Of a stretch of 12,859 nt of DNA, positions 1-6,301 are shown piece after piece. The notes below the pieces were generated by a model. It was not told where the DNA came from and ran no database searches. It saw nothing but the letters and a program-made list of their open reading frames with translations. The position numbers and the translations under genes were made by a program. The DNA lies in contig NZ_JALXVH010000066.1 of the NCBI RefSeq assembly GCF_025149945.1, forward strand, positions 1 through 12,859, written 5' to 3'. Positions within the stretch are counted from its first letter, which is position 1. Every line of letters starts with the position of its first letter. The DNA comes from Kocuria sp. p3-SID1428 (GTDB taxonomy: Bacteria; Actinomycetota; Actinomycetes; Actinomycetales; Micrococcaceae).

Positions 1-57
1 GTGGTCAGTGACTGTCCCATCTCACAGGAGATGTTGCGCTGACCGCTTGAATCCGCC

Positions 58-114
58 GATCCTGAAGTCGGCCTCGGCTTTTTCGCAGCGGAGCTCGAGC
101 GCCCACCGCGTTGA
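58..114 (+). pseudogene. IS3 orfA, C-terminal remnant
   Basis: Only the last codons of the small IS3 protein survive. The reading ILKSASAF is the familiar orfA ending that precedes FAAELERP. Here the T-run at 79-83 has five T, so the frame shifts and the rest (AAELERPPR, stop TGA at 112-114) is read in the next frame. This is most simply a one-base deletion in the T-run. The orfA stop overlaps the TTG where orfB begins, as expected for this IS layout. The N-terminal helix-turn-helix is absent. Confidence 0.55.
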
Positions 115-812
115 TCGTTCAGTTCATCGACCAGCACAAACAGGAGTTCGGTGCTCACACCGATCTGCCGCAGGCTCACCGCAGCGGGCGCCCAGATCGC
201 GCCTGGCACCTACGACGCCTTCAAGACCCGCCCGCCCTCGAAGCGGACGATTCGGGACAAGGAGCTGCTGGTCCAGATTCGCCGTGTCCAGGCGAAGAAC
301 TTCGGGGTCTGCGGCGCGAAGAAGCTCCGCGCTCAGCTGCGCCGAGAAGGCGGCATGGTCGCGCGCTGCACTGGGCAGCGACTGATGCCGGCGGAAGGAC
401 TTCGCGGGATCACTCGTGAGAAGGGCCGGCGGATCACGCTTGCCGGCGATGGCCCGGACACTGGCCTTGACCTGGTCGAACGGGACTTCACCGCGACCGC
501 CCCGAACCAGCTGCCGGTCGCGGACATCACCTGCTGGCGCACCGTCGCGGGCTGGGTCTACGCCGTGTTCGTCACCGATGTGTTCTCCCGCCGTGTGCTC
601 GGCTGGCAGCTGTCGACGTCGCTGCCGGGCCGACCTCGCCCTGGACGGGCATCGACGAGCTCGAGATCGCGACCGCTGAGTACTTCGACTGGTTCAACCA
701 TCGCCGGCTCCACGGCGAGGTCGGCATGATCCCGCCCGTCGAGCTCGAGGAGAACGACCATCACCACCAGACCGTGTCGGCGGCCGCCGACGCGGCACTT
801 GCGAGCCTCTAA
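111..812 (+). pseudogene. IS3-family transposase orfB, multiply frameshifted
   Basis: The protein is recovered in three pieces. MIVQFIDQHKQEFG is read from TTG at 111. From about 148 the frame changes and runs through TPICRRLTAAGAQIAP, RDKELLVQIRRVQAKNFG and the VADIT strand, whose Asp codon at 523-525 is the first catalytic residue. The frame then breaks near 630, and WTGIDELEIATAEYFDWFNH to the TAA at 810-812 is the normal orfB C-terminus. Roughly 90 residues of the integrase core, including the HSDRG and NAMAE motifs, are missing at that break. With only one of the three catalytic acids left it cannot work as a transposase. Confidence 0.8.
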
Positions 813-830
813 CAAACCCGGGACGATTCA

Positions 831-929
831 GGGCTGTGGGTGCTCGCGTTGGCTGTTGTGGTCGGTGGGACGGTGGCGCTCGTGGCGTGGGCATCGAAGC
901 GACTCTACGAGTGGTATCGGGGCTGGTGA
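831..929 (+). pseudogene. C-terminal fragment of a small membrane protein
   Basis: Directly after the proposed IS3 right end, an open frame reads one hydrophobic helix (LALAVVVGGTVALVAW) followed by a basic and aromatic tail, SKRLYEWYRGW, then TGA at 927-929. There is no ribosome site and no ATG; a GTG at 840 is the only start candidate. The likeliest reading is the 3' end of a single-span membrane protein gene cut off by the IS insertion. The stop lies 5 bp from the leftward ardA frame end, so the two genes converge. The family is not recognised, and the frame could be chance coding in GC-rich DNA. Confidence 0.3.
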
Positions 930-934
930 GGAGC

Positions 935-1537
935 TCAAAAGATGAACCCCAGCCCGCGAGTGCTGGGGTTCTTCTTCTGGGGGCAGAGGTTGCGGAAAAC
1001 GTATACGCCATCGCCGGGGGCATCTTCGACTGTGTAGTCATGTCGCAGGTCACGGGTCCAGGAGTCCCAGTTGAAGTACCGCTGGGCATCCTCGGGCCAG
1101 CCAGTCATCATCCCGGTGGACTCGACCTGATCCTCGGCGTGCTCGCGGAAGCTATCTCAGGTGCCCGCGTTCCGCTCAAGGAAGTCCGGGACTGACGGGA
1201 TCTCGCCGGTGCCCTGCGCGACGTTGCAGCCTGAACGCACCCAGGCGCACAGTACGGGCCACAGCTCCTCGCCGACCTCCTCGTAGACCTCGCCCCACTC
1301 CGCAGCCTCCAGGAGGTCCATCTCGCGGTCCACAGGGAGGGTGTCGACGTCCAGGCACCACAGCTCCTCGCACTCACTGGTCACGCGGTATTGCCCACGG
1401 TGGACAGCGGCGAGATCGACGTCCTCGGCGTCGGCGCAGCCGAACCAGAGCCCAACCAGACGGCCGGCGTTGTAGCAGCTCAAGCAGCCCACCCAGACGC
1501 GCGGGACGTAGCTGATGCGGATGGTCGTGGCGGTCAT
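935..1537 (-). pseudogene. ardA: Antirestriction protein ArdA, interrupted by an in-frame TGA
   Basis: ArdA proteins are acidic DNA mimics that bind and block Type I restriction-modification enzymes during plasmid or element entry. The N-terminal block PRVWVGCLSCYNAGRLVGLW, then CEELWCLD, the acidic AEWGEVYEEVG run and IPSVPDFLERNAG are ArdA hallmarks. The frame stops at TGA 1159-1157 after 126 codons. Without changing frame it continues as DSFREHAED, DAQRYFNWDSW and GDGVYVFRNL, the normal ArdA C-terminus, so this is a single TGG-to-TGA type nonsense change and not a frameshift. After the usual end (YVFRNL) the frame runs 15 more codons through the hairpin to a TGA at 937-935. A strong ribosome site (AAGGAGA) precedes the ATG, which overlaps the upstream gene's stop. 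The truncated product would lack the C-terminal domain. Confidence 0.85.
945..970. terminator. Hairpin between convergent genes, probably bidirectional terminator
   Basis: A perfect 9-bp stem, AACCCCAGC at 945-953 and GCTGGGGTT at 962-970, with an 8-base loop. Rightward it is followed by CTTCTTCT; leftward by CATCTTTT. It lies just past the membrane-protein fragment on the plus strand. On the minus strand it falls inside the extended 3' end of the ardA reading frame. Confidence 0.6.
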
Positions 1538-1884
1538 GACGGGTCTCCTTCGAGAGGCAGGCGGTAGAGGCTGTAGAGACCGCGCTGGTGGTCGATCAGC
1601 AGCCAGTAGTGGTGGGTGTTGGCGCAGGTGGAGTGGACCTGATGCGAGTGTTTCTGTAGGTCAGCGACGGTTAGCATGTCCTGCGGGTACAGCAGCGCGG
1701 CCGCGTCGTTCTCGCGGCGGCAGTCCCAGCGCGCGAGGACTTCGGCGACTGCATCGGCGCTGCCGCCCAGCGCGTTAGCCTCGCCGACGACATGCTCGTA
1801 GTCCTCGCCTTGGTCGGTGACGATGTGGACAAGGGGCAGGTCGGTGCGCAGGCATCGGAAGCCGGTCTCGAGCTAGCTGGTCAC
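1534..1884 (-). pseudogene. Hypothetical protein of the ardA operon, nonsense at codon 4
   Basis: An open frame of 112 codons ends at TGA 1536-1534, overlapping the ardA ATG. Read upstream, it passes a TAG at 1875-1873 and reaches a GTG at 1884-1882 that overlaps the stop of the preceding gene by the usual 4 bp (GTGA). The intended product is therefore MTS-stop-LETGFRCLRTDLPLVHIV and onward, about 116 residues, with codon 4 mutated, for example from CAG. The protein has a Cys/His-rich stretch (DLQKHSHQVHSTCANTHHYW) and a C-terminus YSLYRLPLEGDPS. No family is recognised. Position suggests a part in antirestriction or element establishment, but that is inference. No good start lies after the TAG, so it is probably not expressed. 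Confidence 0.65.
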
Positions 1885-2201
1885 AGGCCCACCACCGCGT
1901 CCAGCACGCGTACGCGGTAAGCGCGTGATGAGAAGGGCCCGATGCGCAGAGACTCCAGGGGTGCTACGACGCCAGCGAGGACCAGTGCATCGGCCAGGCC
2001 TGCGTGCTCAGACCAGTCCTTGATGAAGACCTGACCTGGCTCGGCGACGTAGCCGTAGACAGAGAGGTCGGTGGACAGGCGCTCCACACCTTCCTCATCG
2101 AGGAGGTCGAGCGTGCCCGCGCCGCGGTCGTGCCGGATGTGCCCGGTGAGCGTGAGGTGCGAGAGGATGAGGCTGACGGGCAGTGCGGTGGTAGTGGACA
2201 T
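1881..2201 (-). CDS. Hypothetical 106-aa protein, first gene of the ardA operon
   Basis: Intact 106-codon gene starting MSTTTALPVSLILSHLTL, with ATG at 2201 and a clear ribosome site (AAGGAGA) 5 bases upstream. It contains LTGHIRHDRGAGTLDLLDEE near residues 18-37, an acidic middle, and ends RVRVLDAVVGL. No signal peptide, membrane segment or catalytic motif is visible. Its TGA overlaps the GTG of the next gene, and that gene's TGA overlaps ardA, so the three were made as one translationally coupled unit reading leftward. It is the only gene of the three without a nonsense codon. The function is not recognised; its place in front of ardA suggests an accessory role in the entry of the element into a new host. 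Confidence 0.75.
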   Translation of the reverse strand: MSTTTALPVSLILSHLTLTGHIRHDRGAGTLDLLDEEGVERLSTDLSVYGYVAEPGQVFIKDWSEHAGLADALVLAGVVAPLESLRIGPFSSRAYRVRVLDAVVGL

Positions 2202-2453
2202 GGTGGTCTCCTTCAGTCGGTTCACCTCCACGCCAGACGCGGCCCTGCCGCGTCCCGGATGCTCGCCCCAGGGCGGTGCTGAGGCCAGGGCGACACAGTG
2301 TCCACAGATCGGTGCCGCGGTTATCTGACGTGCGGTAAAATCCTCGACAGAGATATTGGACACTTTTCCGGGCCGTTCTCGGGGTCGTGGGGCTACTCGG
2401 CGGAGTGTCCAGGAATCGGACCGATCATTTGACATGGGAGAGACGGGGACCGG
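2202..2453. promoter_or_regulatory. Divergent intergenic region with repeated GGACAC half-sites
   Basis: This 252-bp stretch separates the leftward ardA operon from the rightward restriction genes and must hold both promoters. It contains a perfect odd-centred palindrome, GACACAGTGTC, at 2292-2302. The hexamer GTGTCC/GGACAC recurs at 2298-2303, 2358-2363 and 2405-2410, the last two in inverted orientation 41 bp apart. A weak extended -10-like TAAAAT lies at 2336-2341, without a good -35. A TTGACA at 2429-2434 is too close to the start codon to serve the restriction operon. A smaller palindrome, CGCCCCAGGGCG, lies at 2264-2275. The half-sites would suit a repressor acting on both operons, but no regulator gene is seen here. 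Confidence 0.35.
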
Positions 2454-4451
2454 ATGGCCAACGAGAGGAGCACGGATCAGTTTGTGCGCGACATGCTGCG
2501 GGAGATCGGCTTCCCGCGCCCGTGGGAGCAGAGCTGCAGCGACGCCCCCGCGTATATCTACAACGCCTTGGAGGGCGCCTCCAAAGGTCAGGGTGGCGGG
2601 CGCGGCAAGCCTGAGTTCGTCATCGAGTCGGGCGACTTCATCGTGGTGATCGAAGACAAGCCGGGCTTCGAGCAGCTGATGGTCCTCGACGACGAGGGTG
2701 AGGTGGATCTGACGTTTCCTGCCCGCCAGGACTACGCCTTCAACGGTGCGCTGCACTACGCCCAGGCCCTGAGCAGCCGCGCCGGCAAGAAGGTCTTCGC
2801 CATCGGTGTCGCTGGTAGCGAGGCTCACAACGGCATCAAGGTGGCCTTCTCGGCACCGAACCGTCGCCCGAAGGTGCTGGAAAACGAGGTGGACACGTTT
2901 ACCAGCTTCGCTCCCGATACGATCGGTGAGTTCTACCGGGTCGCGGTGCTGGGAGAACTCCCACAGGAGGAGAAGAACGTCCGCGAGATCCGGGCTGTCG
3001 CCAAGGAACTGCACGAGGGCATGCGGAACTACGCGTCCCTGGAGAATGAGCACAAAGCGACCCTGGTGTCGGCGATCCTGCTGGCGCTGAAGTACCAGCC
3101 GGAGTTGCTCGGCGATCTGACGGGCGACCAGCGCAGCGGCTATCGGGATGGCGAGAAGGTGTATACCGCCGCCAAGGAGTACCTGGAGAGTGATGAGGCC
3201 GACCTTGGGCCGAAGCAGAAGGTCGGCATCATGCTTGACCGGTTCAAGTTCATCCAGCGCCACGTTCTGCTCAACAAGCGGCACCGCGACCTGGGAGAGA
3301 CCCCCCTGCGGCACTTCGTCGAGAAGCTGGACGTGGACGTCTTCAAGGTCGTCTCCGACCCGGCATACAGCGCCTTCGATGTGCTGGGCAACTTCTACGG
3401 CGAGTTCGTCAAGTACGGAGGTTCCGATGGCAACTCCCTGGGGATCGTCCTGACGCCGCACCACATCACCGACCTGATGGCCGAGCTGATCGACGTGAAC
3501 TGCGACGACGTCGTCCTTGACCCGACTGCCGGCACGGCGGCGTTTCTGGTCGCTGCGATGCGTCGGATGTTCCACGATGCCGACCGTCGTTTCCTGGAGG
3601 GTCCGCAGCGCGACGCCAAGCGGGAGGAGATCAAGCGGTTCCAGCTTCACGGTGTCGAGCTGCAGGAGAAGCTCTTCGCCGTCGGCACGACCAACATGAT
3701 TCTGCGGGGCGACGGCAAGGCGAACTTCCAGCGCAACTCGATCTTCGACGTCTCCCACGAGGGCTTCTTCCCGGCAGACCCCGAGCGTCCAGCGGGTATG
3801 GACGGGTTCACCAAAGTCCTGATGAACCCGCCCTACTCCCAGTCCAAGGACAAGACGACCCGTCACCTGTCGGAGTTGTCGTTCATCTACCACGCTCTCG
3901 GTCAGCTGAAGGTGCGGGGCCGGCTGGCGGCCATCGTGCCGCAGTCGGCGATGGTCGCCAAGACCAAGGAGGACCGTGAGCTCAAGGCGAAGATCCTGAA
4001 GCATCACACGCTCGACGCTGTGCTCACGATGAATCCGGACACGTTCCACGGCGTCGGCACCCACGTCGTGGTGGCCCTGTTCACTGCAGGTGTGCCCCAC
4101 CCGGACATCAAGAAGACGGCGTTCGTGGACTTCCAGGACGATGGCTACAAGGTCCGGCAGCACCTCGGTCTGGTTGATGACGGGCGTGCCGAGGACCGCC
4201 GGAAGCACCTGCTGTCTGTCCTGAACGACGGAGCGCCTGACGACACGCGCTTCATCGTGCGCTCCGAGGTGACGGCCAAGGACGAATGGCAACACTCGTA
4301 CTTCTACTTCAACGATCAGCCGCCGACGCAGGCGGAGTTCGAGAAGGTCTTTGCCGACTACGTGACGTGGCAGGTGGACATGCACACGCACGGGCTGGGG
4401 CACCTGATCGGACCTGCTGCCGTGGAGGACGAGGGCGGTGAAGACGAATGA
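2454..4451 (+). CDS. Type IIB (BcgI-like) restriction-modification subunit: nuclease plus N6-adenine methylase
   Basis: This 665-aa protein matches the layout of the A subunit of Type IIB enzymes such as BcgI: an N-terminal nuclease domain fused to an N6-adenine DNA methyltransferase. Near the N-terminus, P53-E54 followed by the strand FIVVIEDK (E67-D68-K69) fits a PD-(D/E)xK nuclease core. A helical region spans roughly 160-340. The methylase carries motif I as DPTAGT (D356-G360) and motif IV as NPPY (N458-Y461), the gamma-class adenine methylase pair. It would methylate its own site and, with the S subunit, cut unmodified DNA, probably on both sides of the site. The frame is intact. ATG at 2454 follows a GGGGA site closely, and the TGA overlaps the specificity gene by 4 bp. 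A plain HsdM is the alternative, but the N-terminal nuclease motif and the absence of hsdR here argue against it. Confidence 0.85.
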   Translation: MANERSTDQFVRDMLREIGFPRPWEQSCSDAPAYIYNALEGASKGQGGGRGKPEFVIESGDFIVVIEDKPGFEQLMVLDDEGEVDLTFPARQDYAFNGALHYAQALSSRAGKKVFAIGVAGSEAHNGIKVAFSAPNRRPKVLENEVDTFTSFAPDTIGEFYRVAVLGELPQEEKNVREIRAVAKELHEGMRNYASLENEHKATLVSAILLALKYQPELLGDLTGDQRSGYRDGEKVYTAAKEYLESDEADLGPKQKVGIMLDRFKFIQRHVLLNKRHRDLGETPLRHFVEKLDVDVFKVVSDPAYSAFDVLGNFYGEFVKYGGSDGNSLGIVLTPHHITDLMAELIDVNCDDVVLDPTAGTAAFLVAAMRRMFHDADRRFLEGPQRDAKREEIKRFQLHGVELQEKLFAVGTTNMILRGDGKANFQRNSIFDVSHEGFFPADPERPAGMDGFTKVLMNPPYSQSKDKTTRHLSELSFIYHALGQLKVRGRLAAIVPQSAMVAKTKEDRELKAKILKHHTLDAVLTMNPDTFHGVGTHVVVALFTAGVPHPDIKKTAFVDFQDDGYKVRQHLGLVDDGRAEDRRKHLLSVLNDGAPDDTRFIVRSEVTAKDEWQHSYFYFNDQPPTQAEFEKVFADYVTWQVDMHTHGLGHLIGPAAVEDEGGEDE

Positions 4452-5515
4452 GTGATCTGCTCGACAGTGTCCAGTTCCGAGCTGTACCTCTGCTCGATGT
4501 GTTCGACTCAATGAAGGCTTCAAGCGCCTGGTACGACAAGGTGCATCTGAAAGGTGGGGACGGAGAGAACCTGTACCTGAGCCAGAGCCTCAGTGGGAAC
4601 AGCGTCGCCGGTATCGTGGCCGACCAGGACGCGACCCCTGAACCGGGCAACTGCATCACCGTGACTCTGAAGACTCAGGCGACTTTTTACCAGCCAGTGC
4701 CGTTCTACACGGCTCAGAACTTCTTGATTTTCCGCCATGGGGAACTCAACGAGGCGACTGGCCTTGTCCTCGTGGCAGCGATGCGCAAGGCCTTTGAGAA
4801 TTTTTCGTGGGGTTACGGCATCTCGATGGCTCGCCTGATGCGACTGCGCATCATGGTGCCGGTGCGCGCTGCGGCTGACGGCTCGGATGAAGCGGACTGG
4901 GAGACGATGCAGCATTTCGGTGAGGCGCTGCTGTCTCGTGCTCGCGGGATGGCCCCGTCTCCTAGCTTGAACGCGTCCGTCACTAGTAGGCCGCACCTGT
5001 CCTTCGAGCCTTGGTTCATCACTGATGTCATCGAGTCGATGAAGCCTGCAGGTGGGTGGTTCGACCTGAGCAAGGCGAAGACCGGCGGAGATGCAGAGTA
5101 TCCGTACGTTGCTAGGAGCGATCGGAGCAATGGGGTTGTCGCGTTTCTCCCCCGCCAGGGGACAAACCCTTTGAATCCGGGGAACGCGATCACGATCGGT
5201 GTGTCCACCTCGACGGTGTTCTATCAGCCCGTCCCGTTCTATACGAGCAAGGAGATCCAGGTGCTGAGGCACCCGCGTCTCACGGCAGCCTCTGGACACG
5301 TTCTGGTTGCCCTGCTCAGGAGCCAGGTGCAGAAGTTCCAGTGGGGTAATGGGGCGTCGATTGAGCGCCTCAAGGTGACCCGCATGCTGGTGCCAACTGT
5401 TGCCGACTCTGCTGGCGGTCGCGCTGTGGACTGGGATGGCATGGAGCAGTTCGGTTCCTGGCTGCTCCAGTTGGCCGAGACTCGTCAGGCCGAGGCCTTG
5501 GAGGCGACTTCGTGA
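4448..5515 (+). CDS. Specificity subunit of the Type IIB system, two tandem recognition domains
   Basis: This 355-aa protein consists of two similar halves, as in S subunits where each half reads one part of a bipartite target. FYQPVPFYT occurs at residues 80-88 and again at 258-266. DWETMQHFGEALL at 150 matches DWDGMEQFGSWLL at 328, giving an exact period of 178 residues. Other paired blocks are DVFDSMK/DVIESMK, GNCIT/GNAIT, and WGYGISMARL/WGNGASIERL. BcgI-type S subunits are about this length. The start ATG overlaps the stop of the methylase-nuclease gene (ATGA), so the two are translated together. The TGA in turn overlaps the GTG of the resolvase downstream. The recognition sequence cannot be read from the protein. 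The frame is intact. Confidence 0.85.
   Translation: MSDLLDSVQFRAVPLLDVFDSMKASSAWYDKVHLKGGDGENLYLSQSLSGNSVAGIVADQDATPEPGNCITVTLKTQATFYQPVPFYTAQNFLIFRHGELNEATGLVLVAAMRKAFENFSWGYGISMARLMRLRIMVPVRAAADGSDEADWETMQHFGEALLSRARGMAPSPSLNASVTSRPHLSFEPWFITDVIESMKPAGGWFDLSKAKTGGDAEYPYVARSDRSNGVVAFLPRQGTNPLNPGNAITIGVSTSTVFYQPVPFYTSKEIQVLRHPRLTAASGHVLVALLRSQVQKFQWGNGASIERLKVTRMLVPTVADSAGGRAVDWDGMEQFGSWLLQLAETRQAEALEATS
4484..5476 (+). repeat. Internal tandem duplication within the specificity gene (period 534 bp)
   Basis: Unit 1 covers about 4484-4942 (residues 13-165) and unit 2 about 5018-5476 (residues 191-343), offset by exactly 534 bp. The best-kept block is FYQPVPFYT at 4685-4711 and 5219-5245. The rest has diverged, as expected if the halves read different half-sites, so this is an old duplication. 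Confidence 0.7.
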
Positions 5516-5948
5516 AGACCGGCTACGCCCGCGTGAGCATCCGCGACCAGGAGGGCTCCCTGGAGGGGCAGGAGACCGCTCTGAAGGCCGCTGGGTGCAA
5601 GCGGGTGTTCTCACGGACCGCCTGAGCGGTGCGAAGCGCGACAGGCCCGGCCTGGCGGCTGCGCTGGACTACATGCGCGACGGCGAGGACACGCTCGTCG
5701 TCGCGCGGATGGACTGGCTCGGCCGATCTTTGCCGGACGCCCTGCCCACGGTGCAGAACCTCGCCGACCGTGAGATCGGCCTGCAGGCGTTGGACGTGCA
5801 GCTGGACACCAGCACGGCTGCGGGCCGGTTGATGGTGAACATGCTGCTGACCGTGGCTGACTGGGAGCGCGATCTCTTGCGCGAGCGCACGTGGGAGGGC
5901 CTGGCACGAGCCCGGGCTGCAGGCAAGCGGCCGGGGCCTTGGCCCAAG
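5512..5948 (+). pseudogene. Small serine recombinase (resolvase/invertase type), frameshifted and truncated
   Basis: From GTG at 5512, overlapping the specificity-gene stop, the frame reads MKTGYARVSIRDQEGSLEGQ, with R7 and S9 of the serine-recombinase catalytic site. It ends at TGA 5623 because of an extra TC at 5609-5612. With those two bases removed it continues TDRLSGAKRDRPGLAAALDY, ARMDWLGRSL, QLDTSTAAGRLMVNML and LARARAAGKRPGP. In the gamma-delta numbering the active site should be R8, S10, D67, R68 and R71; here D67 and R71 remain but position 68 is Trp, a CGG-to-TGG type change. The end, including the DNA-binding helix-turn-helix, is cut off by the IS at 5949. The gene is dead three times over. 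Its translational coupling to the specificity gene is the odd point. Confidence 0.8.
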
Positions 5949-5973
5949 GGGACTGCCGCACGGATAGGTGACA
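5949..5973 (+). repeat. Left terminal inverted repeat of the IS
   Basis: Begins GGGACTGCCGCACGGATAGG and ends TGACA. It pairs with 7193-7217 at 23 of 25 positions, and is matched at 24 of 25 positions by the left arm of the palindrome at 8357-8407. Confidence 0.85.
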
Positions 5974-6017
5974 TCTGATCTGGCTTGCCCGGAGGGCGGC
6001 CTGGAAGGATGTGCACC

Positions 6018-6290
6018 ATGCCCGCTCCCTACCCCCAGGAGTTCCGCGAAGACGTCGTGCGAGTGGCCCGGTCCCGTGAGGACGGCATCACCATCGCGCA
6101 GATCGCGAAGGACTTCGGCGTCCACGAAATGACGCTGCACAAATGGATTCGCCAAGCCGACATCGACGACGGCAACCGCCCCGGCAGGACACGGGAGGAG
6201 TCGACCGAGCTGCGCGAGGCCCGCAAGCAGATCCGGCTGCTCCAGCAGGAGAACGAGGTCCTCCGCCGTGCCGCGGCCTACCTGTCCTAG
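6018..6290 (+). CDS. IS3 transposase orfA (DNA-binding helix-turn-helix protein)
   Basis: This 90-aa protein starts MPAPYPQEFREDVVRVAR at the ATG at 6018, 7 bases after a GGAAGGA ribosome site. An upstream in-frame ATG at 6009 lacks a site. Residues about 24-46 (ITIAQIAKDFGVHEMTLHKW) are the helix-turn-helix, and 64-86 (LREARKQIRLLQQENEVLRR) form the leucine zipper through which OrfA and OrfAB pair. It ends AAAYLS at TAG 6288-6290. Related elements read AAAYLSQANLP here, so the TAG looks like a CAG-to-TAG change: past it the same frame reads ANLPGKGSTRS to TGA at 6324. The likely slippery run lies after the TAG, so the OrfAB fusion could not form. Confidence 0.8.
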   Translation: MPAPYPQEFREDVVRVARSREDGITIAQIAKDFGVHEMTLHKWIRQADIDDGNRPGRTREESTELREARKQIRLLQQENEVLRRAAAYLS

Positions 6291-6301
6291 GCGAACCTGC
6301 C

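Larger units (their letters stand above)
58..830 (+). mobile_element. Decayed IS3-family insertion sequence (remnant)
   Basis: Remnant of an IS3-family element. It keeps the last codons of orfA, most of the first half of orfB and the last 56 codons of orfB, but the left end and the part of orfB encoding the second Asp and the Glu of the DDE triad are gone. The right end is probably AAACCCGGGACGATTCA at 814-830, ending in CA as IS3 ends do and directly following the transposase stop. No left inverted repeat is visible; the sequence before about 58 no longer resembles orfA. It belongs to a different subgroup from the complete IS3 element further right. Confidence 0.75.

Noticed and set aside
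2429..2434. TTGACA as the -35 box of the restriction operon
   Set aside because: A matching -10 at normal spacing would fall inside the start of the coding sequence, and the bases there do not resemble one.
1881..4523. An 880-codon open frame on the minus strand, antisense to the restriction gene
   Set aside because: Only its last 106 codons, from the ATG at 2201 with a strong ribosome site, look like a protein. The rest is the antisense of a gene with clear methylase motifs and is open because of high GC at third positions.
5520..6155. Minus-strand open frames across the resolvase and IS left end
   Set aside because: They cross the IS boundary and two unrelated genes, which a real gene would not do, and show no motifs.
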